A stretch of 5,617 bases of DNA, from the NCBI GenBank assembly GCA_023265355.1, contig JAHFTZ010000186.1:1-5617 (forward strand), in the 5' to 3' direction. The translations under genes were made by a program, and so were the position numbers. Below, piece after piece: positions 1-5,617 of the stretch (within the stretch, counting starts at the first letter, position 1; each line of letters opens with the position of its first letter). Below the pieces are notes generated by a model. That model did not search any database and was not told the origin of the DNA. It was given only the letters and a program-made list of their open reading frames with translations. The stretch is from Terriglobus sp. (GTDB lineage Bacteria > Acidobacteriota > Terriglobia > Terriglobales > Acidobacteriaceae).

Positions 1-1579
1 TGGCCTGGGGGTAATCGAGGGGGAGCGGGTAGATCTTCCAGTTGCTTAGCTCCGTGCCGTTGAGCAGGGCGCGGTGGGTGATGCCTTTGCGTTCGCCGCG
101 GAGAGCGAGCGAGTAGTTGATGCGGCTGGAGTTTTCTACGAGGATCTCAAGCTCTCGCGCGCCTGTCCCTGCGGGCAGGTTGAGGCTGCTCTGCTGATGG
201 CGGCGGTCGAGTGTGCCGACGAGTTTGTGGTCGAGATAGATCTGGGCGTAGTCGTGGAGTTCGTCGAGTTTGAGCTCGCCCTGCTGTCCTGCGGAGAGCT
301 GCGTTGTGTAGAGGATGTAGCCGTAGGCCTGGTCGACGTCTTCCATGGTGAGCGTGGTGGCGGAGGTGTGCGGCTTGGAGAGGTTGTCCCAGAGCGAGGC
401 GCTCTGCAGGATGGGAGCGATGGGATACGTGGTGGTCGCTGGCGTCTCCGGCACGGGTGGGGGCGTGACGCCGGTGACGCGCTGGATGACCTCGCGGAGG
501 GCGAAGTACTTGGGCGTAGGGTTGCCGCGCTCGTCGATGGGAGCGTCGTAGTCGTAGCTGGTGACGTCGGGCTCATAGGGAGCTTTTTCGCCGCTGTTGG
601 CTCCGGCCATCCAGCCGAAGCTGGTGCCGCCGTAGAGCATGTAGAGGCTGACGGAGTAGCCGCGCTTGAGCATGTATTCGTACTCGGCGACCTGCTGGGC
701 GGCGTCGGTCTTCTGGTGGTTGTTGCCCCAGTGGTCGAACCAGCCGGCCCAGTATTCGCCGACCATGCGTGGACCGTTGGGGCGGAAGGCTTCGTACTTT
801 GCGAGCTCGGATTTAGCCTGGCCGCCGCCGAAGTTTACGGCGGCCGGAAGTTCGGGAAGGGTGCCGTTGGGGAGCTGCACGCCGCCGTCTGCGGTGTAGA
901 GCATGGTGCCGGTGTCCTGCGCTACCTCCGTGCCGTTTTCATCTACAGCCGTCTTCGGATTCTTGCCTCCGAGGCCGCTGGAGATGACGAGGTTCTTCAT
1001 CTGCTCCATATAAGCGTGGTCGCTACCAAAGGAGCCGTATTCGTTTTCGACCTGCACGGCGATGATGGGTCCACCATTGGCTGCGAGGTAGGGCCGCACC
1101 TCCTTGCCCAGACGATGGAACCACTTGGCTACGGGCTTCATGAACTTGGGGTCGGTGGAGCGCACGACGGTGGTGGGATCTTTGAGGAGCCATGCGGGGT
1201 AGCCGCCGAACTCCCACTCGGCGCAGGCATAGGGGCCGGGGCGGAGGATGACCTTCAGGCCTGCGCGCTGGGCTGCGGCGAGGTATTCGCCGAGATCGTT
1301 CTGACCGGTGAAGTCGTACTTGCCGGGGCGCGGCTCATGGACGTTCCAGAAGACGTAGGAGGTGATGGCGTTGAGGCCGAGCGCCTTGGCCTTCAGCATG
1401 GCGTCGTCCCAGCGGGCGCGGGGGATGCGCGTGTAGTGCATCTCGCCGGTGAGGATGCGGAAGGGTTTGCCGTCGAGCTCGAAGTGGTCGCCTACGGCGG
1501 CGAAGCTGTGAGGAACCTGTTGGGCGACAGCGGGCAGCGTGAAAGCAAAAGCGAGCGTAGCAATGGCGCGGAGGTTCAT
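1..1579 (-). CDS. GH35 beta-galactosidase, exported, C-terminus cut off by window edge
   Basis: This gene encodes a retaining exo-beta-galactosidase of glycoside hydrolase family 35, which releases terminal beta-galactose from plant or microbial glycans outside the cytoplasm. From the ATG at 1579, 526 codons stay open to the left edge. Residues 1-19 form a signal peptide (Arg4, hydrophobic core, AVA before QQ). The TIM-barrel follows: GEMHYTRIP (45-53), FWNVHEP (77-83), RPGPYACAEWEFGG (113-126) and GGPIIAVQVENEYG (169-182). Glu180 is the expected acid/base and Glu275, in GEYWAGWFDHWG, the expected nucleophile. TSYDYDAP (340-347) also fits the family. A Pro-rich linker (373-380) leads into a beta-rich region resembling the galactose-binding-like domains of bacterial GH35 enzymes. 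Family members are often about 600 residues or more, so roughly 70 or more are missing here. The signal peptide supports this start; no Shine-Dalgarno is present. The substrate cannot be told from sequence. Confidence 0.95.
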   Translation of the reverse strand, partial: MNLRAIATLAFAFTLPAVAQQVPHSFAAVGDHFELDGKPFRILTGEMHYTRIPRARWDDAMLKAKALGLNAITSYVFWNVHEPRPGKYDFTGQNDLGEYLAAAQRAGLKVILRPGPYACAEWEFGGYPAWLLKDPTTVVRSTDPKFMKPVAKWFHRLGKEVRPYLAANGGPIIAVQVENEYGSFGSDHAYMEQMKNLVISSGLGGKNPKTAVDENGTEVAQDTGTMLYTADGGVQLPNGTLPELPAAVNFGGGQAKSELAKYEAFRPNGPRMVGEYWAGWFDHWGNNHQKTDAAQQVAEYEYMLKRGYSVSLYMLYGGTSFGWMAGANSGEKAPYEPDVTSYDYDAPIDERGNPTPKYFALREVIQRVTGVTPPPVPETPATTTYPIAPILQSASLWDNLSKPHTSATTLTMEDVDQAYGYILYTTQLSAGQQGELKLDELHDYAQIYLDHKLVGTLDRRHQQSSLNLPAGTGARELEILVENSSRINYSLALRGERKGITHRALLNGTELSNWKIYPLPLDYPQA

Positions 1580-1584
1580 GCAAT

Positions 1585-1619
1585 GAGGCTATATGTTGAA
1601 GCGATCTCAGGGGAAGAGA
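1585..1619 (-). promoter_or_regulatory. Putative promoter of the GH35 gene (two-part motif shared with the serine hydrolase gene)
   Basis: On the minus strand, TCTCTTCCC (1619-1611) is followed after 15 nt by CATATAGCCTC (1595-1585), then 5 nt, then the GH35 ATG. The same two blocks lie in front of the serine hydrolase gene with 14 nt between them and the same 5 nt to the ATG. CATATA could act as a -10 box and TCTCTT as a weak or non-standard -35. If so, transcription would start within a few bases of the ATG. The alternative is a binding site for a shared regulator. Sequence identity and spacing are seen directly; the function is inferred. Confidence 0.5.
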
Positions 1620-1742
1620 CGGAGGGCGCTCTCTTTACGCCAAAGTGTTTTCGTTTATGTGGTGAAAGTGCGTTGGTTCCAGATTGTCGGTTGAGGTCGC
1701 GGGTGGAGTGGAAACGGTCTCGCGATCAGAACAAGATGAGGT

Positions 1743-1800
1743 GTGCCCCACTCTTTCGCGTTTTTTGCGAAAGGGTGGGGTCGCGCGGAGCGCACAGACC
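1743..1800 (-). repeat. Hairpin repeat, copy A (inverted relative to copy B)
   Basis: Arms of 14 nt at 1746-1759 (CCCCACTCTTTCGC) and 1767-1780 (GCGAAAGGGTGGGG) pair with a single T-G mismatch around a 7-nt T-rich loop. The flank 1781-1800 is GC-rich and, read on the minus strand, matches the GTGCGCTCTGCGCG flank of copies B and C. On the minus strand the element ends in TGGGGCAC like the other copies. No T-tract follows the stem on either strand, so it is not a standard intrinsic terminator. It resembles the REP/BIME class of short non-coding repeats. The rest of the gap up to the GH35 promoter (1620-1742) shows no gene, clear repeat or recognisable operator. Confidence 0.75.
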
Positions 1801-1840
1801 TGATTTCTACGGAGATCCAAAAGTATGGGCTTTGCGCATT

Positions 1841-1872
1841 ACCCATGTCCCAAAAGCGGGACATGGGGCACC
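1841..1872. repeat. Perfect 10-bp inverted repeat between copies A and B
   Basis: CCCATGTCCC (1842-1851) and GGGACATGGG (1858-1867) are exact reverse complements around a 6-nt loop AAAAGC. The right side continues as TGGGGCAC, the same terminal 8-mer found at the ends of copies A, B and C, so it looks like a related element with a different stem. It lies midway between inverted copies A and B. There is no following T-tract. Confidence 0.7.
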
Positions 1873-1893
1873 CGGTTTTGGGGTTTCCTTTGA

Positions 1894-1958
1894 GATTCGT
1901 TTGCGCGCTCTGCGCGACCCCACCCTTCGCGATGAAGCCGCGAAGAATGGGGCACGGG
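1894..1958 (+). repeat. Hairpin repeat, copy B, directly after the serine hydrolase stop codon
   Basis: The arms are CCCCACCCTTCGC (1918-1930) and GCGAAGAATGGGG (1940-1952), with two mismatches, around the loop GATGAAGCC. A GC-rich 5' flank (TTGCGCGCTCTGCGCG) precedes them. The element is nearly identical to copy C at 3530-3594 and inverted relative to copy A. It begins 2 nt beyond the stop codon of the serine hydrolase, so it would form the 3' end region of that mRNA. It could stabilise the transcript or attenuate read-through, but without a U-tract it is not a classical terminator. Confidence 0.8.
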
Positions 1959-1960
1959 TT

Positions 1961-3394
1961 TTACTTCTTCTTGTCTCTGTGTAGATGGACGACGTTGGTG
2001 ATGAACTCCAAACCGGTGGTTTTGCCGGAGGGGGTTTTAGTGAAGACGATGGTCGTCGGCGCATCGCGCAGAAAGTAGCGCGTCTCGGACTCTGGTAGAA
2101 GCTCTGTGCTTTCCGATCCGAGGGGGATTTCGGCCATCAGCTTGTTGCCGCTCTGCGTGACCTTGATGAAGTCGTAGGTGCCGACGAGATCGGCGTAGCG
2201 GGCGGGGTTCACGATGACGGTTGTACGTTCCAGCGGCTGGAAGTCGGGCCAGTGGTAGACATGGGCTACGCTGCGGGCGATCTCGTCGACGAGTGCGCCT
2301 CCACCGCCTCCGCTGGTCAGGATTACGACGCCGTCGCCCTGGAGATAGGCGATGGACTCGCTCTGGAAGACGCCTGAGCCGCCGTGTTCAAAGTAGCGAT
2401 TGGAGGGTGCACCACCGATGCGCACGCCCAGACCGTAGCGAAAGGTCTCGGAGGCACCGAGGCCGGGCTGCATCATGCTGCGGAGGGTCTGCTGATTCAG
2501 GATCAGGTGCGAGGTTCCGGCGTACTCTTTTTGCAGTTCGAGGAGGAACTTTGCGTAGTCGGAGGCTGTGGTCCACAGGCCGCCGGCAGCGAGGTTCGGC
2601 TTGATGAAGTGGGAGGGTGCGATTCCTTTTACGCCGTCGCTCCAGTAGCCCGTCGCGGCGTGTGTGGCATGCTCCGGACTGAGTGGAGTTTCGAAGGTGC
2701 TGTCGTTCATGTGGAGGGGCGTGAGAACGGCTTGCTGCATGAACTGTGCGAAGGGTTTGCCGGTGACGTCTTCGATGAGGAGTTGAAGAATCATGTATCC
2801 GCCGTTGGAGTAGGCGAACTTCGTTCCTGGCTCTGTGGTGACGCGTACGGGAGGTGTGGTTGCGGGCTTCTTCCCTTCGAGCATCTGCACCAGCGTGGGG
2901 ATGGGTTTATCGGGATCGTCGACTTCCCCGTTCTGTGAGGCGATGCCTGCAGTATGACTCAGCAGTTCCCGCACCGTGACTTTGTGTTTCGCTGTGAACT
3001 GGTTCTCGGGAACCTTCCAGGACTTGATGTAGCTGTTGATGTCGGCGTCGAGGTGAATGCGACCGTCCTGCGCGAGCTTGAGGACGGCGACCGCCGTAAG
3101 GGGCTTGCTCATGGAGGCGGCGTTGAACAATGTGGCGGGTGTGGCGGGCGGGCCACCGTTCCTCGTGACGCCGTAGGCCGACGTCCACTCGATCTTTCCT
3201 TCGTGAAGGACGGCGATGCTAACCGCAGGTACGTGCAGAGTGGACATCTGTTTCGCCAGCGACATGCCTGTGTCCGGCTGTCCTTTGAGCACGGTGAAGT
3301 AACGCAGATTATTTTCTACGGCGTGCTGATGTGTTGCGACGGTTGATTGTGGGGTGAGGGTAAATGCGACGGCTAGAGCGACGCGAAAAATCAT
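1961..3394 (-). CDS. Exported serine hydrolase of the beta-lactamase/penicillin-binding fold (class C-like, PF00144 type)
   Basis: A 477-residue serine hydrolase. Residues 1-20 form a signal peptide (Arg4, hydrophobic run, cleavage near Ala20), so it acts in the periplasm or outside. The three signatures of the fold are present: S94-M-S-K97 with nucleophile Ser94 and Lys97, Y195-S-N197, and H337-G-G339 in place of the KTG box. LLSHTAGI (144-151) is also typical. From about residue 385, after the catalytic domain, a beta-rich extension (from VNPARYADLVGTYDF to the lysine-rich end) resembles the C-terminal domains often attached to this family. Relatives include esterases, D-aminopeptidases, D-Ala-D-Ala peptidases and a few true beta-lactamases. 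HGG rather than KTG points to an esterase or peptidase, but the substrate is unknown. The ATG has no Shine-Dalgarno and lies 5 nt after a motif shared with the GH35 gene. There is no sign of truncation. Confidence 0.93.
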   Translation of the reverse strand: MIFRVALAVAFTLTPQSTVATHQHAVENNLRYFTVLKGQPDTGMSLAKQMSTLHVPAVSIAVLHEGKIEWTSAYGVTRNGGPPATPATLFNAASMSKPLTAVAVLKLAQDGRIHLDADINSYIKSWKVPENQFTAKHKVTVRELLSHTAGIASQNGEVDDPDKPIPTLVQMLEGKKPATTPPVRVTTEPGTKFAYSNGGYMILQLLIEDVTGKPFAQFMQQAVLTPLHMNDSTFETPLSPEHATHAATGYWSDGVKGIAPSHFIKPNLAAGGLWTTASDYAKFLLELQKEYAGTSHLILNQQTLRSMMQPGLGASETFRYGLGVRIGGAPSNRYFEHGGSGVFQSESIAYLQGDGVVILTSGGGGGALVDEIARSVAHVYHWPDFQPLERTTVIVNPARYADLVGTYDFIKVTQSGNKLMAEIPLGSESTELLPESETRYFLRDAPTTIVFTKTPSGKTTGLEFITNVVHLHRDKKK

Positions 3395-3399
3395 GGGAA

Positions 3400-3433
3400 G
3401 AGGCTATATGGCAGGGGGCATCTAGGGAAGAGA
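3400..3433 (-). promoter_or_regulatory. Putative promoter of the serine hydrolase gene (same two-part motif as GH35)
   Basis: On the minus strand, TCTCTTCCC (3433-3425) is followed after 14 nt by CATATAGCCTC (3410-3400), and the ATG comes 5 nt later. Both blocks are exact copies of those upstream of the GH35 gene at 1619-1585. The sequence outside them is not conserved, which argues for functional constraint rather than a simple duplication. A near-copy of the first block (GGGAAGAGG on the plus strand, 3395-3403) also overlaps the start-proximal end. Confidence 0.5.
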
Positions 3434-3453
3434 GAGTTTGCTGATTTTGTAAA

Positions 3454-3488
3454 AGCAGATCCCTTCGCTTTGCTGCGGGATGACAAAG
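3454..3488 (+). repeat. Short dispersed hairpin repeat of the ATCCC..GGGATGACA type
   Basis: ATCCC (3459-3463) and GGGAT (3477-3481) are inverted around TTCGCTTTGCTGC, followed by GACAAAG. I recognise this as the form of a short non-coding repeat common in acidobacterial genomes. This comes from memory, and only one copy lies in this window. It sits about 20 bp upstream of the putative serine hydrolase promoter. Confidence 0.5.
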
Positions 3489-3529
3489 AGCTTCTGTGGA
3501 ATTGTGAGTGCTTCTTACGTTTCCTTCAG

Positions 3530-3594
3530 GATCTGTTTGTGCGCTCTGCGCGGCCCCACCCTTCGCGATGGAGCTGCGAAGAATGGGGCACGGA
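3530..3594 (+). repeat. Hairpin repeat, copy C, downstream of the membrane protein gene
   Basis: The arms CCCCACCCTTCGC (3554-3566) and GCGAAGAATGGGG (3576-3588) are identical to those of copy B. The loop is GATGGAGCT and the flank TTTGTGCGCTCTGCGCG precedes the arms. Similarity to copy B runs over about 65 bp with only scattered substitutions. It lies 57 bp beyond the stop codon of the membrane protein gene and in the same plus-strand orientation as copy B. There is no T-tract, so terminator function is not supported. Confidence 0.8.
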
Positions 3595-3650
3595 GCTGTA
3601 TCTCCTTCAGTTGTATGTGGGCGGATCGAGATTGCTCAACGTACCGGAGG

Positions 3651-5234
3651 CTAATTTCTTTCGTAGATGCGATAGCTGAAGGGATAGTCGGTGCGGCTCC
3701 AGTAGTGGACGGGGCGAAGGAACTTTCGATCGCGGACGAGGTGATACTGCTCGGCGAGTTGCTGGTTGAACCAGGGCCAGGTGTGGAATTTATCGAAGCT
3801 GCGTTTGCCTGCGAAGCAGACGGAGTCGGTCACGATGAGGAGGTGCGGAGGGTTCTGATTGATCGCCGTTTCTAAGCGGAGGCGTAACTCTCGGGTGACG
3901 GCGCTCTGTTCATCCTGCAGATAGCAGTCGTAGATAAAGCCTGTGCTCTGCACCAGTTTCTCGTTGTAGAGTGAGGCGATGCAGCCGCCTGCGGTGTCCA
4001 TGCACTGCACCGATCCTGAGAGCGACTTGCCGCCGAGCGTTTCGAGATCGATGGAGAGTGGGGTGAAGGGATCGGCGTGCGAGTAGGTGGCCATGCGGTG
4101 GTCGAAGAAGAACATCATGCCGAGGCCTAGGAGCAGGCCTGCGTAGCTTAGCCCGATCACGACGCGGTTTTGTGATTTCTGGAATGCGGAGAAGATCACG
4201 GAGCTCATCAGAACGACAAGGAAGAGGAGGAAGGGGTAGCGCTGGTAGGCGAAGCCCTTGCCCTGGATGCAGTAGGCGATCCAGCCTGCGGCGGCGGAGA
4301 GGGCGAGGAGGATCTCCAGCGGTGAGCGCTTTCGGTCTCTCCAGAGAATCTCGATGAGGAGGTAGACCACGCAGAGGGCGAGCACGGGGGAGAAGGCGTG
4401 TGTCAGAAGGAAGGAGAGCGGCTTTCTTTCGATGTGGGAGTGGTAGCGGATGAGTCCGTTGAGTGTTGCGCGGAAGGCTCCTACGGCACCGTAGTGGAGG
4501 AGGTAGACGAGACTCATGAGGAGCGGAAGCAGCACGCCTGCGGCGATAGGTAGGAAGATGCGGCTTTGTTTTTTCTGAAAGAAGAGCCAGAGGAGCGCGA
4601 TGACGAGAAAGAGGATGGCTGGGGGTTTGAGGTTCATTGCGGCGGAGGAGAGAAGGCCGAAGCCGAAGAGCCAGGCGGTTTGTTGGTTTTTGGTGCGCGG
4701 AGGGTGTGAGGCGGGAGGACAGCAGATCTCTCCGCTACGCGACGATGAAGCTGTCGCTCCGGTCGAGATGACGGGGGATTCACGATGAGAGGCTTTCAGG
4801 AGGCCACTGTTCTTGAGGCAGACTAGGGCGGCGAGTTGGCAGACGGCTACGACGAAGTCGCGCTCGCCTGCCATCATGACGCCGTCCTGGCCGTGCACGA
4901 TGGCGAAGAGGGCTCCGGCGAAGAGGCCTGCGACGCGGCTGGTGTTTTTCAGCAGCTGATAGCAACTGGCGATCACGACGCCCACCAGGAAGAAGTCGAA
5001 GATGCGCCAGCCGACAGCACCTGCGCCAAAGGTGGCCATGGCCAACCGCTCCACGATGTACGCGAAGGGCATGTTGATTTCGACGATGTCGCGGAAGGGG
5101 GCCATTCCGTGCTGCGTCAGGAAGACGACGTAGTGGATGTACGTGGAGTCTCCCATGAAGGGCCAGCCTGCGGTAGCGAGGACGAACCAATCCAGAGCGA
5201 CGAAGCAGGCGAGGGCGATCAGTTTTTTCAGCAT
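3651..5234 (-). CDS. Multi-pass membrane protein, probable GT-C (ArnT/GT39-like) glycosyltransferase
   Basis: A 527-residue inner-membrane protein with about 10-11 hydrophobic segments (roughly 4-22, 78-95, 101-115, 126-141, 187-219, 225-247, 275-298, 306-322, 333-350 and 357-377), then a soluble C-terminal part of about 150 residues with four cysteines. After the first segment comes GDSTYIHYV with Asp29, then GMAPFRDIVEINMP with Asp49 and Glu52. An acidic residue in the first outer loop and this GxxPxRDxxE pattern fit lipid-linked-sugar GT-C transferases. QGKGFAYQRYP (324-334) is also of a kind seen there. Donor and acceptor are unknown, and an uncharacterised integral membrane protein is the alternative. 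A 37-codon stretch (4790-4680) looks like an inserted repeat. The GTG at 5237 is an alternative start 3 nt upstream; ATG is preferred as the commoner start codon. No strong Shine-Dalgarno is seen. The gene begins 27 bp after the M20 gene, so co-transcription is likely. Confidence 0.8.
   Translation of the reverse strand: MLKKLIALACFVALDWFVLATAGWPFMGDSTYIHYVVFLTQHGMAPFRDIVEINMPFAYIVERLAMATFGAGAVGWRIFDFFLVGVVIASCYQLLKNTSRVAGLFAGALFAIVHGQDGVMMAGERDFVVAVCQLAALVCLKNSGLLKASHRESPVISTGATASSSRSGEICCPPASHPPRTKNQQTAWLFGFGLLSSAAMNLKPPAILFLVIALLWLFFQKKQSRIFLPIAAGVLLPLLMSLVYLLHYGAVGAFRATLNGLIRYHSHIERKPLSFLLTHAFSPVLALCVVYLLIEILWRDRKRSPLEILLALSAAAGWIAYCIQGKGFAYQRYPFLLFLVVLMSSVIFSAFQKSQNRVVIGLSYAGLLLGLGMMFFFDHRMATYSHADPFTPLSIDLETLGGKSLSGSVQCMDTAGGCIASLYNEKLVQSTGFIYDCYLQDEQSAVTRELRLRLETAINQNPPHLLIVTDSVCFAGKRSFDKFHTWPWFNQQLAEQYHLVRDRKFLRPVHYWSRTDYPFSYRIYERN
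4680..4790 (-). repeat. Dispersed hairpin repeat inserted in frame in the membrane protein gene
   Basis: This 111-bp stretch encodes residues about 149-185, a Ser/Pro/Thr-rich, non-hydrophobic segment between two membrane segments. The core (4724-4772) is a nested inverted repeat: ATCTC (4726-4730) with GAGAT (4765-4769), and inside it GCGAC (4739-4743) with GTCGC (4753-4757), around the loop GATGAAGCT (4744-4752). The minus-strand core GTCATCTCGACCGGAGCG has the look of a repeat I recall from acidobacterial genomes. The loop matches those of copies B and C. The reading frame stays open through it. The exact insert borders are estimated from where the protein loses family-like character. Confidence 0.55.
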
Positions 5235-5261
5235 CACTTTATATCTTGAACGATAGCGCGG

Positions 5262-5617
5262 TCAGGGTTTCAGGAGTTCGAGCGTGGCGGCGGTGAGGGC
5301 GGCGGCTCCGGTTTGGAGTGTGGGCTCGGGGTCGGGTTCGAAGCGGGTGGTATGCATGCCGGGGAGGAGTTCGCCCTTGGCCTGTGCGGCGGCGAAGCGG
5401 TCGGGGTACACTGCGCCCAGCCAGAAGAAGGTCGTCGGGATGTGGGGCGTGGCGGCGAGGCCGAGGAGGCCGAAGTCTTCGCTGCCCATGATGGCGCGGT
5501 AGTCGGTGACGTTGGCCGCGCCGAGTGTTGTGGCGAGGGCGGCTTTGACGCGCGCGGCCTGGGCCTCGTCGTTGTAGTTGACCGAGGTGGATTCGTTGGG
5601 AAGGACGGTCACGATGG
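5262..5617 (-). CDS. M20-family amidohydrolase/peptidase, C-terminal part only
   Basis: The last 117 codons of a gene that starts beyond the right edge; the GTG at 5612 is an internal codon, not the start. The visible part matches the end of the M20 metallohydrolases of the M20D type (hippurate hydrolase, N-acyl-amino-acid and IAA-amino-acid amidohydrolases). It shows TSVNYNDEAQAARVKAAL, then IMGSEDFGLLG (family pattern MGxEDF), PTTFFWLG, and PGMHTTRFEPDPEPTLQTGAAAL near the end. The His of GMHTTRF is the expected C-terminal metal ligand, equivalent to the last zinc ligand of carboxypeptidase G2. Members hydrolyse amide bonds of N-acyl amino acids or short peptides using two divalent metals. 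The substrate and any signal peptide cannot be judged from this fragment. The TGA stop lies 27 bp before the membrane protein start. Confidence 0.88.
   Translation of the reverse strand, partial: IVTVLPNESTSVNYNDEAQAARVKAALATTLGAANVTDYRAIMGSEDFGLLGLAATPHIPTTFFWLGAVYPDRFAAAQAKGELLPGMHTTRFEPDPEPTLQTGAAALTAATLELLKP

Noticed and set aside
1746..1780. A strong GC-rich hairpin as an intrinsic terminator.
   Set aside because: The T-run is in the loop and not after the stem. Neither strand has a T-tract following the stem, so it is better read as a repeat element.
1635..1864. Two short overlapping minus-strand open frames (61 and 69 codons) in the gap upstream of the GH35 gene.
   Set aside because: They translate the hairpin repeats and their flanks, lack a ribosome binding site and give no protein-like pattern.
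74..1984. A 636-codon open frame on the plus strand.
   Set aside because: It is antisense to the GH35 gene, whose minus-strand product carries all family motifs and a signal peptide. The plus-strand product has no recognisable motif and runs on through the intergenic hairpin repeats, as expected of a GC-rich antisense shadow.
2384..2938. A 184-codon open frame on the plus strand.
   Set aside because: It lies wholly antisense to the serine hydrolase gene and shows no domain-like features.
1743..3594. Repeated hairpins as a possible CRISPR array or attachment sites.
   Set aside because: There is no regular repeat-spacer pattern, and no cas, integrase or transposase gene is in the window. The copies are spread out and in mixed orientation.
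3480..3875. A 131-codon plus-strand open frame spanning the gap and the end of the membrane protein gene.
   Set aside because: Its first part translates repeat copy C and the rest is antisense to the C-terminal part of the membrane protein.

Overview
The window is a GC-rich stretch of bacterial chromosome with four protein genes, all on the minus strand. Reading in the direction of transcription (right to left) they are: the C-terminal part of an M20-family amidohydrolase/peptidase (5617-5262, cut by the right edge); a multi-pass membrane protein that looks like a GT-C (ArnT/GT39-type) glycosyltransferase (5234-3651); an exported beta-lactamase-fold serine hydrolase (3394-1961); and an exported GH35 beta-galactosidase (1579-1, C-terminus cut by the left edge). 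No RNA genes, CRISPR arrays, transposase genes or phage genes were seen.

Gene content and repeat style suggest an acidobacterium of the Terriglobia/Acidobacteriaceae type (Granulicella, Edaphobacter, Terriglobus and relatives). This rests on remembered resemblance of the proteins and of short dispersed hairpin repeats (GATCCCTTCGCT..GCGGGATGACA, CCCCACCCTTCGC..GCGAAGAATGGGGCAC, GTCATCTCGACCGGAGCG..), not on a search, so it is an inference of moderate strength.

Layout. The M20 gene and the membrane protein gene are 27 bp apart and may be co-transcribed. The membrane protein is followed by a 256-bp gap holding two dispersed repeats and then the promoter region of the serine hydrolase. The serine hydrolase is followed by a 381-bp gap holding a composite of three hairpin repeats, two of them inverted copies of one element, and then the promoter region of the GH35 gene.

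The two secreted hydrolases share a two-part upstream motif, TCTCTTCCC-N14/15-CATATAGCCTC, ending exactly 5 nt before each ATG. Neither gene has a Shine-Dalgarno sequence. The motif therefore looks like a shared promoter with a very short or absent 5' leader, and the two genes may be expressed together although each has its own start.

A second notable point is a stretch of about 37 codons in the membrane protein gene that looks like a dispersed hairpin repeat inserted in frame and translated. Its loop sequence matches the loops of the intergenic repeats. No clearly new biological system is evident; the gene content is ordinary and the interest lies in the repeats and the shared promoter motif.
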